A stretch of 64,000 nucleotides of DNA, from the NCBI RefSeq assembly GCF_000473205.1, contig NZ_KI421507.1, positions 9,490 to 73,489 on the forward strand, read 5' to 3'. This document shows, one piece after another, positions 32,741 to 41,626 of the stretch (position 1 is the stretch's first letter; each line of letters opens with the position of its first letter). The DNA comes from Pseudophaeobacter arcticus DSM 23566. Its GTDB lineage: Bacteria; Pseudomonadota; Alphaproteobacteria; Rhodobacterales; Rhodobacteraceae. The notes below the pieces were generated by a model. That model was not told the DNA's origin, did not search any database, and saw nothing but the letters and a program-made list of their open reading frames with translations. The position numbers were made by a program, and so were the translations under genes.

Positions 32741-34932
32741 AGGTCTTCATTTCGCTTTGTCTGTGCAAGGGTCAAAAACAGCATCAACATCAGTCCAATA
32801 GCCACTGTTGCACCTATCTGATGAAGGATCTGAACTTCAGAGAGAGAGAGGACAAGGAAGGCGATCAAGGTGGATCCCGCGCATACAAAGACTGATTTGG
32901 CAGAGGTCTTGCTGTCTTTGTCTCCCTTCGTACCGGTCAGGATGAGATCATAATCCACGCCAATTCCCACAACAAGAGCCATAGCCACGATGTGAAAGAT
33001 GCTGAACGCACCGTAAATCGCGATGATGATACAGGCGCTGCCGCCCAGAACCGCACAGCAGGTGCGGAAAATGCGCAACGCTTCCCTCCGGCTACCCAGC
33101 CCAACAGCCAGCAGCCCCATACCGCAGAGCAACCCTGCACAGAGCCAGAAGGAAATGCGACGGCGCAGATCTGTCATGGTTTGGCGAATTGGGGCCAGTA
33201 GATCGACCAGCTCAGCGCCAGGTGTGGTGATGGGAAGATCCAACCGGGAGCGGCCCTTTGGCAATATCAGCTCAACCCTTTCCTGCCAGCGCCCTTCCGA
33301 GATCGAAAGCCGCCTGGCCAGGCCCTGCAATTCCGGGAACCTGCTCAGGTCTTCCGGCTGCAGGCCCGGGGCCAGGAGGGCGCGTTCAAACTCGAGGGTT
33401 TGTTGCTCGGCAAAGGCGACGGCCATGCCCGCCTGTTCCAGCGCCAATTCGGCCTGGGTATGGAAATCGGAAACCGAGCTGCGAAGCGCCCGCGATGGCG
33501 CGAGCCATTGAGAGAGCATCTGATAGGACTGCAAATCCCCGTCTTCGATTGCCTGATCCAGTTTTGCTGCCAGTTGCACCTCGTTTTCAAGAAGCGCGCT
33601 CAGCGTTTCGCCCGCTACGTCGATGGCATATGTGCTGGAGGGCAGATCCAGTTTTTCATTCAGCTCAGCCAGCTCAGAGCGGATGTGCTCTGGCGGTTCA
33701 AACAGGGCAATGGGGGGCTGTCGATTGAACAATACCACCGTGACGAGACCCGCCACAATGAGCGTGGCCTCGACCCAGGCCTTGGCAGGCAGGTAAAAGC
33801 TAAAGGCGCTCAGCGCGACGCCCCTGATTTCTGCCTTTCTCGGCACGGGCATCACGACGGATGTAATGGCGGCGACGGATAGCCCAACCAAAATAAAGAT
33901 CCCGGTTTGAACCAGGGCAGGAACCTGTGAGCCAACCATGGCCAAAAAGGACAGCCCCGTGGTTGCGGCGCCCAGCAGGATCAACCTGTTGGCCTTGCTG
34001 CGGCGGTTGCCGTGATGGGCCATGACATGGATCGGATAGTCCAGCGCCAATCCCAAAAGAACGCCACCAAAGGCCAGGGCAACAATATGCACCGAGCCAA
34101 ATACCAGATTGACCACACCAATTGCTGCAGCCACACCCAGGGCGAGGGGGAGAAAGGCATGCACCACCAGAAGAACGGAGCGTAGCGACCAGATCAGCCA
34201 AAGAACCAAAAGCACGCTGGCCAATATTGAGGCCCGCGCCGAGGCTGCGGAATTGAACTGGGTGGTCTCGGCGGCGATGACCCGGACCCCCAGCAGATGC
34301 ACAGTCACGCCCTTTTGTGCTGCGAGGTCACGCAGCGCCACAGACCAATCCTTTATCGCCCGGGCGTCAAAGGGGTGCTGTGCCAGGCGGATATGCAGAA
34401 TTGCAGCAGAGTTGTCGCTGGATTGCCAAACCCCGTCTTCGACCGGGAAGGCGCCTTTAGGGCTCTCAAACCGTTTGATAATACGCCAATAGCTGCCAGT
34501 GGGGTCACGCAAAAAGCGGTCCCCAAACACTATACTGGCGGCATCGGAAAAATACTCTTTTGCCTCGGTGAGCCGCCGGGCCATGCGCTGGTTTGTCAGA
34601 TCCATCTGATCAGGGGGGGCTAACTGGAGCCGGTTCTCCCAGATCCAGTTGTCAAATTCCTCCGAGGGGGCCGGGGTGGTGACAAGGACTTCACTTACCA
34701 GCGTGTCTTGTCTCAGGTGCTGTGCAATTGCTTTTGCCGCTTTGTTGCGCTGGGCGACCTGGGGGTGGCTTAGGGCGACAAGCACATCCAGCCCAGCCCC
34801 GTCAGTGAGAGAGGGAAGCCCGGCATTGTCCCCGATGACCAAGGCCTCGGTGTCGGAACTGATCGTTACCCAGGGAGCCAGGAGTAACATCACCCCAATC
34901 AAGCCAAGAACAGCCAGGATAATCCGCATCAT
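32737..34932 (-). CDS. MMPL/RND-superfamily exporter of the aryl-polyene cluster
   Basis: This 731-residue protein has an N-terminal helix (about 4-20), a large periplasmic loop (20-215), then five helices including LALGVAAAIGVVNLVFGSVH and GLALDYPIHVMAHHG. A second loop and five further helices (from about 555) include VVGIGVDYDLILTGTKGD. The paired GxxxDY motifs in the helix-4 positions are characteristic of proton-driven MMPL exporters. In aryl-polyene clusters the equivalent protein is thought to move the lipid-linked pigment towards the outer membrane with the LolA-like protein. Confidence 0.87.
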   Translation of the reverse strand: MMRIILAVLGLIGVMLLLAPWVTISSDTEALVIGDNAGLPSLTDGAGLDVLVALSHPQVAQRNKAAKAIAQHLRQDTLVSEVLVTTPAPSEEFDNWIWENRLQLAPPDQMDLTNQRMARRLTEAKEYFSDAASIVFGDRFLRDPTGSYWRIIKRFESPKGAFPVEDGVWQSSDNSAAILHIRLAQHPFDARAIKDWSVALRDLAAQKGVTVHLLGVRVIAAETTQFNSAASARASILASVLLVLWLIWSLRSVLLVVHAFLPLALGVAAAIGVVNLVFGSVHIVALAFGGVLLGLALDYPIHVMAHHGNRRSKANRLILLGAATTGLSFLAMVGSQVPALVQTGIFILVGLSVAAITSVVMPVPRKAEIRGVALSAFSFYLPAKAWVEATLIVAGLVTVVLFNRQPPIALFEPPEHIRSELAELNEKLDLPSSTYAIDVAGETLSALLENEVQLAAKLDQAIEDGDLQSYQMLSQWLAPSRALRSSVSDFHTQAELALEQAGMAVAFAEQQTLEFERALLAPGLQPEDLSRFPELQGLARRLSISEGRWQERVELILPKGRSRLDLPITTPGAELVDLLAPIRQTMTDLRRRISFWLCAGLLCGMGLLAVGLGSRREALRIFRTCCAVLGGSACIIIAIYGAFSIFHIVAMALVVGIGVDYDLILTGTKGDKDSKTSAKSVFVCAGSTLIAFLVLSLSEVQILHQIGATVAIGLMLMLFLTLAQTKRNEDL

Positions 34933-35498
34933 TGCGACAAAAACCTGATTTGACGGTTTTGATTGCCTGCCATTTCCAGGTCGATGGCCTGCAAGACCTC
35001 ACCACAGCCGGAAAAGACAATGCTGCCGCCGCCGCTCTGGCGTAACGAAATTCGTGCGGTCCAGCCAGTTGTCGTGGAGGTGATCCTATGGGGCAGCGGG
35101 GGTAATTCAGAAATGCCCTGATTGAACACCGCCGCCTGTAGGACAGTGAAAAACCCATTCATACGCTTCGGGATCGCGCGGGTGATCTCTGTTCCGTCAC
35201 GCTGGATGGTGATGGTCTTGGGGCCGATCATCATCTCTTCTGCTTTGGGCATGGTTTGTCGTCGCAACAGGAATTTGTCGCGGGTCAAGACAAAGACACC
35301 GCTATTTTGGACCGCAGTGCCAAAGGCCGGATGTGCAATAGTTTCCGTGTAGGCAACTGAGCCGTCCACAGAAATGGGTTCTGCCATCAAGGCGGTCTCA
35401 AGCGTTGCGGGGGCGGGCAGCGAACAGTTCGGCTCAGCGGCGCCAGATATCGAAGAAGTTGAACCAGTTAAAAGGATCGACGCGGCACCAGCCTTCAA
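34929..35498 (-). CDS. LolA-like periplasmic carrier of the aryl-polyene cluster
   Basis: The mature domain (from about AAEPNCSLPAPATLETALMA) has the half-barrel pattern of LolA-type lipid carriers: F-L-L-R-R-Q-T-M-P, TITIQRDGTEI and an F-T-V-L-Q-A helix. The start is uncertain. The frame is open to 35597, but a TTG at 35498 gives a short signal peptide (MKAGAASILLTGSTSSISGA) and less overlap with the acyltransferase gene. It would shuttle the hydrophobic pigment across the periplasm, working with the MMPL exporter that it overlaps. Confidence 0.72.
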   Translation of the reverse strand: MKAGAASILLTGSTSSISGAAEPNCSLPAPATLETALMAEPISVDGSVAYTETIAHPAFGTAVQNSGVFVLTRDKFLLRRQTMPKAEEMMIGPKTITIQRDGTEITRAIPKRMNGFFTVLQAAVFNQGISELPPLPHRITSTTTGWTARISLRQSGGGSIVFSGCGEVLQAIDLEMAGNQNRQIRFLSQ

Positions 35499-36363
35499 GA
35501 GCTTTTGCGTAGTCCTGCGCCATGCGTGCGGCGGCTTTGGCGCGCTCGGGTCGTGGCACAGGTGCCCCATCATAGAACGGCGTGAATTCAGCGGCATAGT
35601 GGTTTCTGGATTCCCATCTGGCGAAACTGAGGATTATTGGAACTCTGGCTGCCATTGCAGTCAGGTAGGGTGATATTGGCACTTGTATATCATCGCCCAG
35701 AAAGGAAACATCCTGTTTTGCACGCACCGTTGCATCGGGCAGCCTATCTCCCAAAATGGCCACAAACTCGCCGCTGCTCAGGGCGTCAGAGACCTGGATC
35801 ATGGCCATCGGCCCATTCTCCAACGCGATGATTTTCTCGCTGACCTCCGGGTTGATCCCCTCCAGCACACGGGTGCTTTTCCCGGCGTGTTTTGTGAACA
35901 TCATATAGCGAACCGACAGGCCCGGGAGTTCACGATCCAGCGCTCTGAGCGCCTCAAAACTACCGTAATGCGCGCCCAGCAACACGGCCCCTTTGCCCTG
36001 CTTCACGAGCTCTTGAATAGGCTCCGCACCGCGCATTGACACTGTAAACTGGTCAACCCCGCGCCCCAGCAGCCGAACCCGGTCAAAGAAGGCATGACTG
36101 AAGGTCCTGGCGTGCCGCATGCGTTCGGATAGCGTTGGTGTGCGGCCTAGAATGCGGGTGAGAAAAGCGATCGAGGCGCGGGTACTCAGCCGCCGTTTGT
36201 CGATCGCAAAGATCAGCGATATCACCCAGAGCAAAGGCACGTAAATGAGGCTTGGTGGCCTGGTTGCCAGTAGCCGCATGAATCTCAGCTGCCACAAAGA
36301 CCCAGCTTCTCGGGCTTTGGTCCAGCTGGAAGCCTGCTCCCCTCGTGATGCCTGTTCAGCCAT
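35434..36363 (-). CDS. LpxL/HtrB-like acyltransferase of the aryl-polyene cluster
   Basis: This 309-residue protein has one N-terminal membrane helix (about 40-58) and the LABLAT-type catalytic H-x4-E motif in GAHYGSFEALRALDREL (about residues 130-140). The later region FVAILGDRLPDATV, then PISPYLTAMAARVPIILSF, also fits. Lipid A late acyltransferases transfer acyl chains from ACP. Here the donor is probably the polyene acyl-ACP, joined to a lipid or glycolipid acceptor. It overlaps the hot-dog gene upstream by 8 bp. Confidence 0.82.
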   Translation of the reverse strand: MAEQASRGEQASSWTKAREAGSLWQLRFMRLLATRPPSLIYVPLLWVISLIFAIDKRRLSTRASIAFLTRILGRTPTLSERMRHARTFSHAFFDRVRLLGRGVDQFTVSMRGAEPIQELVKQGKGAVLLGAHYGSFEALRALDRELPGLSVRYMMFTKHAGKSTRVLEGINPEVSEKIIALENGPMAMIQVSDALSSGEFVAILGDRLPDATVRAKQDVSFLGDDIQVPISPYLTAMAARVPIILSFARWESRNHYAAEFTPFYDGAPVPRPERAKAAARMAQDYAKALEGWCRVDPFNWFNFFDIWRR

Positions 36364-36658
36364 CGGTAGGACGCAGTTCTACCCGCGCATTTGCCAGGGT
36401 CTCCGTCCCCGAGCTCCACGTCAGTTTGGCAAGGGAACTCCCTATTTCGACCGTGATATCAAAAGGTTGATCTGGGATCAGTTGGCGCAGAAACTTCATG
36501 CGTTGGACGCATTTAATCTCGTATCCGATGTCGCGTAATCCCTGTTCTGCCAGACCCAACAGAACCGCCCCGGGAACAATAGGGTTCCCGGGGAAATGGC
36601 CGTCCAAGAAATCTGACTTGGGATCAATACCATCGGATCTAGTCAGCTGCACAACCAA
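36356..36658 (-). CDS. Hot-dog dehydratase, ApeI/FabZ-like
   Basis: This 100-residue protein has the FabZ-type active-site loop with catalytic His, GHFPGNPIVPGAVLLGLAEQ, at about 22-40. It is slightly shorter than FabZ. It would act as the catalytic partner of the ApeP-like subunit in dehydrating ACP-bound 3-hydroxy intermediates. The start overlaps nothing upstream, and 37 bp separate it from the secreted-protein stop. Confidence 0.82.
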   Translation of the reverse strand: MVVQLTRSDGIDPKSDFLDGHFPGNPIVPGAVLLGLAEQGLRDIGYEIKCVQRMKFLRQLIPDQPFDITVEIGSSLAKLTWSSGTETLANARVELRPTDG

Positions 36659-36695
36659 ATCTCCGTGCGGATGTGCCAGATTGAATTGCCATGGA

Positions 36696-37097
36696 TCACT
36701 TCAGGCAAAAGATCACATCGTTGGTTAGGTTTTCGATCCAGCTGTTGTAGCGTTTGTGGATGGTGTTCTTTTCGGCGTTGTATTTCATGTTCCTCGAGTC
36801 CCGGTAAGAGATCTTGAAGACCTGGCTGCTGTATTCAACGTCGACTTCAACATAGTGTTTTCCGCGCACGGTCAGTTGGCCGATCAATTTGCCTGGTGCT
36901 ACACGGCTGAACTTCCAGCCACGTGCCGAGCTGCATGTTTTAAGGGCGTTTTCTACACCACGGATCGTGGTGTTTTTTGATGTCACCTCGCTGAGTTGAA
37001 CAAAGGAGGTCTGGATTTTTTCCAGAGCTGCGGCAGTTGTCGCTGTCAGCGGTTGCAGGGCAAAGGCGCCCAAGAAGGCATAGGTCAAAAGTTTCAT
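36696..37097 (-). CDS. Small secreted protein conserved in lipid/polyene loci
   Basis: This 133-residue protein has a signal peptide (1-24, MKLLTYAFLGAFALQPLTAT). The mature domain carries the pattern 'I-x-x-A...RGW', here IRGVENALKTCSSARGWKFS, then GKLIGQLTVRGKHYVEVDVE and a terminal YNSWIENLTNDV. This matches a family of small periplasmic or lipoproteins of unknown function. It overlaps the GT2 gene by 4 bp. It has no enzyme motif and is probably an envelope accessory of the pigment pathway. Confidence 0.72.
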   Translation of the reverse strand: MKLLTYAFLGAFALQPLTATTAAALEKIQTSFVQLSEVTSKNTTIRGVENALKTCSSARGWKFSRVAPGKLIGQLTVRGKHYVEVDVEYSSQVFKISYRDSRNMKYNAEKNTIHKRYNSWIENLTNDVIFCLK

Positions 37098-37852
37098 TTC
37101 GTCTCTCCTCGATAATGTTTCTGGTCAATAAGTCCCAAGGCCTTCAAAAAGCCCATTGGGCGCAGGCCTCTAAGAAGTAGGAATTCCGTGACGAGCCCAA
37201 AAAGCCGCATGAAGTCACGCAGGGGGTCAAAATGGCTCGGGCGGAGGACAAAGCCCTCATAACGGGCTTTGAGGGGGACATATTCAAAGGAAATGCCCTT
37301 TTCCGCGGCATGGAGCAACACGGCGGTTTCGAACTTGAACCCCCCGATATGGCGCTTGGGGATGTCCAGGCGTTTCAAGGCGGTCGCCGGGTAGAGCCGC
37401 ATGCCACATTGGGCGTCTTTAATCCTGCGGCCACAGGCCCAGCCAATAAAGAAGTTGCCGAATTTGATGCCTTTGCGGCGGGTCCCAGGCATGTTTTCCA
37501 TATCGGCGGAGCGATCCCCCATGACAATGGCCAGGGGCGTTTCCTGATGCTTTGCGAGGAATTTGGGGATATCCGCAGGGTCATGCTGCATATCCGCATC
37601 CAGCACGATTACCGCAGTTGCACCTTGGTCAATTGCCGCCTGGAAGCCTTCGACCAGGCGATCCCCCTTGCCCAGGTTGATGTCGTGGCGCCGCACAACG
37701 GCACTGGTCTCGGATAAGGAACCCGCTGTGCCATCCGTTGAACCGTCATCAACCACAATCACCCGGTCCACCAAAGGAATGGTTTCCTCGACCACCTGCC
37801 GCACGGTCAGGATCTCGTTATGCGCCGGGATCAGTGCAAAGGATTTGGTCAT
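37094..37852 (-). CDS. Family 2 glycosyltransferase of the aryl-polyene cluster
   Basis: This 252-residue GT-A fold protein starts SFALIPAHNE, with the nucleotide-sugar binding VIVVDDGSTDGTAG and the D-x-D-like VLDADMQHDP. A C-terminal region (QCGMRLYP, HIGGFKFETAVLLHA) is typical of dolichol-phosphate-mannose-synthase-like enzymes. There is no strong membrane helix. It could glycosylate the lipid acceptor of the pigment. It follows the methyltransferase gene by 18 bp. Confidence 0.87.
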   Translation of the reverse strand: MTKSFALIPAHNEILTVRQVVEETIPLVDRVIVVDDGSTDGTAGSLSETSAVVRRHDINLGKGDRLVEGFQAAIDQGATAVIVLDADMQHDPADIPKFLAKHQETPLAIVMGDRSADMENMPGTRRKGIKFGNFFIGWACGRRIKDAQCGMRLYPATALKRLDIPKRHIGGFKFETAVLLHAAEKGISFEYVPLKARYEGFVLRPSHFDPLRDFMRLFGLVTEFLLLRGLRPMGFLKALGLIDQKHYRGETK

Positions 37853-37870
37853 GGGCGTTCGAAATCTTTG

Positions 37871-38605
37871 CTAGCGGCGCGCGACATATTCAGAAAAACA
37901 GCCCAGCAATAAGTTGTGCTCGACCGTCGTGAACCCGGCTTTGCGCAGGCTGTCCAAGACGTTTTCGATTGGCACCATCTGATCCATGGATTCCCAGTAA
38001 TAGCGCATCAGGCGAAAGACATTCCGGTCTCTGGTCAGGATCATCGCGACTGTGGGCAAAATGTGTTTGAAGTAGAGGCGGAACAGGGCTTTGGGAATGG
38101 CTTTTTCTGGTACTGTCACATCCATGATCAGCACCTTGCCGCCGTCTTTCAGAACGCGGTGATATTCTGTAAAACTGTCATCGAGGCTGTCCACATGACG
38201 CAGGGCAAAGCCCATGGTCAGAAAGTCGAAGCTTTTGCTTTCTACGGGCAGTCTTTCTGCCGTGGACTGGTGGAAGGTCACCGGAACACGTTTCTTGGCC
38301 TCTGCGATCATGCCGGCCGAGGGTTCAACGCATTCAATCTGTTTAGGGTCATCCAGAATGGTCATCAACGCCCGTGCCACCTGACCGGTGCCTGTGGCAA
38401 CATCAAGAACGCGCATCTCGGAGGTCACACCATTGCGGCGCAGGGCCTCGCGGCGATACCAGTCGCCAGAGCCGAACCAGCCCCATTTTGCGATGGCCTC
38501 ATAGTTTTTGGCGGTGTCGTCAAACACCTGACGCAGGAAGGCCTGCTTTTCTGCCTGTGACTCGTAATACTCACCAACTACGATTGGTTTGTTGCCGTCG
38601 GACAT
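37871..38605 (-). CDS. UbiE-like class I SAM-dependent methyltransferase
   Basis: This 244-residue protein starts at the ATG giving MSDGNKPIVVGEYY. SAM-binding motif I is VLDVATGTGQVARALM, followed by motif II CVEPSAGMI and FDFLTMGFALRHVDSL. The last is similar to the UbiE/COQ5 family. In this cluster it probably methylates the hydroxyl or ring of the aryl head group, as ApeB-type enzymes do. It is first in the long minus operon; its promoter is in the 205-bp gap shared with the divergent PlsC gene. Confidence 0.85.
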   Translation of the reverse strand: MSDGNKPIVVGEYYESQAEKQAFLRQVFDDTAKNYEAIAKWGWFGSGDWYRREALRRNGVTSEMRVLDVATGTGQVARALMTILDDPKQIECVEPSAGMIAEAKKRVPVTFHQSTAERLPVESKSFDFLTMGFALRHVDSLDDSFTEYHRVLKDGGKVLIMDVTVPEKAIPKALFRLYFKHILPTVAMILTRDRNVFRLMRYYWESMDQMVPIENVLDSLRKAGFTTVEHNLLLGCFSEYVARR

Positions 38606-38810
38606 TAATAAGACCCTGCGTCTAGATTTTTCCCAAAACTCTCGAATTAGGCTTTTGGCTCTTCGGCGCAACTTTTACCAGTAAGGAATTCAAACCACCC
38701 AGCCCTGCATCGTACCAAAACTGCCTAGCCAAGTGATTTCGAAAGTAGTTTGTCGCGTTACATTCAACGTGTATAGACGGTTTTGCACCTGAAGTAAGCT
38801 GATAGAAGTC

Positions 38811-39602
38811 ATGGATACCTTAGCCCGCGAAGAAACCGTTCAGTCAAAGCGACTTTTGCCCTATTTGGCTGCTTGGTTGAGAACCCGCGTCTATGAGGTT
38901 TTTGTCTTCCTGGTCAGTATTTGCGCCGGGGCTTGCATCATTATTTACCTGCATTGGCGACCCACGCCTGTGTTGGTACGTCGGTTGCTACGATTTTGGT
39001 CCTGTGGCTATATCTATGGGGCAAAATACATCCTAGGGGTGACTTATAAGATCGAAGGTCAGGAACATATTCCTACCGGGCCAGTGATCTATATGGGCAA
39101 TCACCTTACCGCCTGGGAATCCGTGATGATGACGGTGCTGGTGCCCCATGTGAATATGGTGACCAAGCGCGCGGCCATGACTATTCCGGTGTTTGGTTGG
39201 GGTTTGAAACATGCTCCGATGACGCCCATTGATCCTGATACCCCCGGCAAGAACATCCGCCGCCTGTTGAAGGAGGGCAAGGCCTCGATCCGTGAGGGCA
39301 GGAGCATGGTCATTTTTCCAGAAGGATCCCGCGTTCCTATCGGGGAAACACGCCCCTATGCGCGGGGGTTTGAAATCCTGTACAAACACTGCGGCGTGCC
39401 GGTTGTACCCTTTGTGACGGATTCAGGTTTGCATTGGCCATCGGGCTATTCGACAAAACCGCCTGCGGAAATCACCCTTCGGTTTCTGCCGCCCATCGAA
39501 GCGGGCAAAGGCCCAAATGAATTTGCAACGGAGCTGGAAGAAACTGTTCGCACGGAAGCGGCCAAATTGTTGGGCCCTCAAGTTCAGGCGTGCGAGACCT
39601 GA
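38811..39602 (+). CDS. PlsC-like 1-acylglycerol-3-phosphate acyltransferase
   Basis: This 263-residue protein has an N-terminal membrane segment (about 29-48). The acyltransferase H-x4-acid motif is MGNHLTAWES (Glu in place of the usual Asp) at about residue 95, and the second motif is VIFPEGSRVPIGE at about 167. It transfers acyl groups to a glycerolipid-type acceptor at the inner membrane. It is the only plus-strand gene inside the cluster core and may make the lipid acceptor for the polyene. It converges on the ligase gene (37-bp gap). Confidence 0.87.
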   Translation: MDTLAREETVQSKRLLPYLAAWLRTRVYEVFVFLVSICAGACIIIYLHWRPTPVLVRRLLRFWSCGYIYGAKYILGVTYKIEGQEHIPTGPVIYMGNHLTAWESVMMTVLVPHVNMVTKRAAMTIPVFGWGLKHAPMTPIDPDTPGKNIRRLLKEGKASIREGRSMVIFPEGSRVPIGETRPYARGFEILYKHCGVPVVPFVTDSGLHWPSGYSTKPPAEITLRFLPPIEAGKGPNEFATELEETVRTEAAKLLGPQVQACET

Positions 39603-39638
39603 ACCTGCGGGCCTGAGTCTATGGGCGCTCACAACAGG

Positions 39639-40991
39639 CTAGTTCAGCATCCCGGCCTTCTTCAACAGATCTACTGTTGTCGCACGGGTTATCTTCCCGG
39701 TGGCAGAGCGGGAAATTTCAGGTAGAAACAGCAGCTTTTTGGGAACAAAGGCCGCGTCGAGATGCAGTAAAAGGTGGCGACGCACCAGGCTGCGTATCTG
39801 TGCTTCAGACAGTGAACTGCCCGGGTGTGGAACCACCGCAATGGCCAAGGCGTCTGACTCGCCGCGCTTGGCGTGCAGGAAAACCCCATCGGATATCTCT
39901 GCGACCTCCGAAAGGATCGCATTCAGGGCGGCAAGCTGGCTCCGTTTTCCACGCACGCTCACCATGTCGCCGGCGCGGCCAAGCAGGGTAAAGCGCCCAT
40001 CCGGATGTTGCTCGATCTCGTCTTCCAGCGCGATAGGGTCCGGCAGATGCGGTGCGGTCGCCAGGCAGGTTGCTTGCGCCTTTTTCAGCTCAAACCCAGC
40101 CGAGAGACTCCAGGCCTCCTCAAATGCGGTTTGCCGCAGCGCCATAGAACCGGTCTCGGTGCTGCCGTAGATCTCCATGACCTTTAGATTTTCTCTGGCG
40201 GCCAGTTTCTGAGCCAGGGCCCGAGGAAACGGCGCGGTGGCAGAGAGCACGCAGATGATTTCCGGCGCGGCCAATATAGCCGCCTCAAGAAACCGCAGAT
40301 GTGCAGGGCTGGTGATCAGCACAAGTTTGGAAATCCCGCAAGCGCGCGCCGCTTCAATCGCCGCTTCAAGGTCCGCCGGGTAAAAAATGGTGTCCCGATA
40401 GGTGGCATGGCCAAAGCCAAGCGTGGCAAAAATCGTGGCCTCCAGCCCGTACATATGACCATGCGGCGTGGTGCCCAGCAGACCAATCTCTGTCGGCTGC
40501 GCGTCCAGATCCTGTATGATCTGATCTGTAATTGCTGCACCGCCACGCAGCATCTTCCAGGTTTTGACATTGCATTTTGGCTGCTTGGTCGAACCTGAAC
40601 TATACACACGAATTTCTGTGGGATTGTCTTGCAGCAAGGCTGCATAATCCCAGCTCTCCACCTGTTCGGACTGCCCATATTCAGAAGCCAGGCGGGCAGC
40701 GAGTGCGTCATGATCTGCGTTGTCGCTCAGAATGAACGGGGCAGGGGCATCGGCAATCGAGGACCGGATCGCTTCAGGTGCCAGCGAAGGCGGCAGGATA
40801 ATGGCCTGTCTGTTCAGCAACCCGGCGACAATGCCCAGGGCGAACTGATAGCGGTCCTGGAACAGGTTGCAGATCGAACCCGCCCCCTGCAATCGACGAC
40901 GCAAGGCCGCAAGATCCGTGACGAATTGCTTTTGATCAACAACGCCATCTTTTGAAAAGAACAGTTTTCTTTCTGCTGCGTACATGTTCAA
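39639..40991 (-). CDS. AMP-forming aryl/acyl-ACP ligase of the aryl-polyene cluster
   Basis: This 450-residue adenylate-forming enzyme is short for the family. The P-loop A3 motif is VYSSGSTKQPKCNVKTWK, and A5-like YGSTETGSMA appears near residue 273. The C-terminal catalytic Lys lies in ISRSATGKITRATT near 435. It would activate the hydroxybenzoate starter with ATP and load it on the ACP (ApeH-like). It overlaps the membrane-protein gene downstream in coordinate terms by 4 bp. An ATG two codons later is an equal alternative start. Confidence 0.85.
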   Translation of the reverse strand: MNMYAAERKLFFSKDGVVDQKQFVTDLAALRRRLQGAGSICNLFQDRYQFALGIVAGLLNRQAIILPPSLAPEAIRSSIADAPAPFILSDNADHDALAARLASEYGQSEQVESWDYAALLQDNPTEIRVYSSGSTKQPKCNVKTWKMLRGGAAITDQIIQDLDAQPTEIGLLGTTPHGHMYGLEATIFATLGFGHATYRDTIFYPADLEAAIEAARACGISKLVLITSPAHLRFLEAAILAAPEIICVLSATAPFPRALAQKLAARENLKVMEIYGSTETGSMALRQTAFEEAWSLSAGFELKKAQATCLATAPHLPDPIALEDEIEQHPDGRFTLLGRAGDMVSVRGKRSQLAALNAILSEVAEISDGVFLHAKRGESDALAIAVVPHPGSSLSEAQIRSLVRRHLLLHLDAAFVPKKLLFLPEISRSATGKITRATTVDLLKKAGMLN

Positions 40992-41626
40992 AAATCCAAT
41001 TTTTCCCAGGTGTCGCGCCGGAGTATCAAAGATAGGGAGCGTTGCCAGGTTTCCGTCCGACTAAACCGAATGCGGGCAATTTCATGAGAGATGACAAACC
41101 ATAGTGCCTGTGCAACCAGGAGCGTGACTAAAACGATGCTGGCCAGGGAACGCAGGGGGGGCGCCACAAGTGCAAGCAGGGCCAAGCCTGCTGAGAACAG
41201 GCCAATGCCCAGCCAGACGCCGCATTGTTGCCTTAGGTAGGCGATGAATTCAGCGGATGGGCTTGGTCCCAAATGGGCGGATGTGACGAACTGGAGCAAA
41301 ACGCTGGGCCGTCCTCGCAGCAGGTTGTGGCCAAAGACATAGGCCATGCTGAGGTTGATCGCGATGACGGCGAGATAGGGGGTGAATTGCAGACCTTGCT
41401 TCCAGAACGCCAGGAGCACCCCGATAGGCCCTCCGATACCAAGCAGGATCAGCCTGGCCCTTTGCAGGCCGCAGGTGTCACGCAAAAACAGCGAGAAGAC
41501 ATGCAGGGTAAACAGAATGAAGACGGCATTCAGCAGAGGTGAAGCAAACAGCCAGCAGGAGACAAGCAAGGCAGCCGTAACCGCGCCCTTCAGATGAGGA
41601 GGCCAGCCTGCTGGATTGTGGCTCAC
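40988..41626 (-). CDS. COG4648-type membrane protein, ApeG-like
   Basis: This 212-residue protein starts at a GTG overlapping the ACP stop (GTGA), giving a start at VSHNPAGWPPHLK. It has five to six hydrophobic segments, including AALLVSCWLFASPLLNAVFI and SIVLVTLLVAQALWFVI. It has no catalytic motif, but the arrangement between an ACP and an AMP-ligase is standard for aryl-polyene clusters. The function is unknown. Confidence 0.8.
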   Translation of the reverse strand: MSHNPAGWPPHLKGAVTAALLVSCWLFASPLLNAVFILFTLHVFSLFLRDTCGLQRARLILLGIGGPIGVLLAFWKQGLQFTPYLAVIAINLSMAYVFGHNLLRGRPSVLLQFVTSAHLGPSPSAEFIAYLRQQCGVWLGIGLFSAGLALLALVAPPLRSLASIVLVTLLVAQALWFVISHEIARIRFSRTETWQRSLSLILRRDTWEKLDF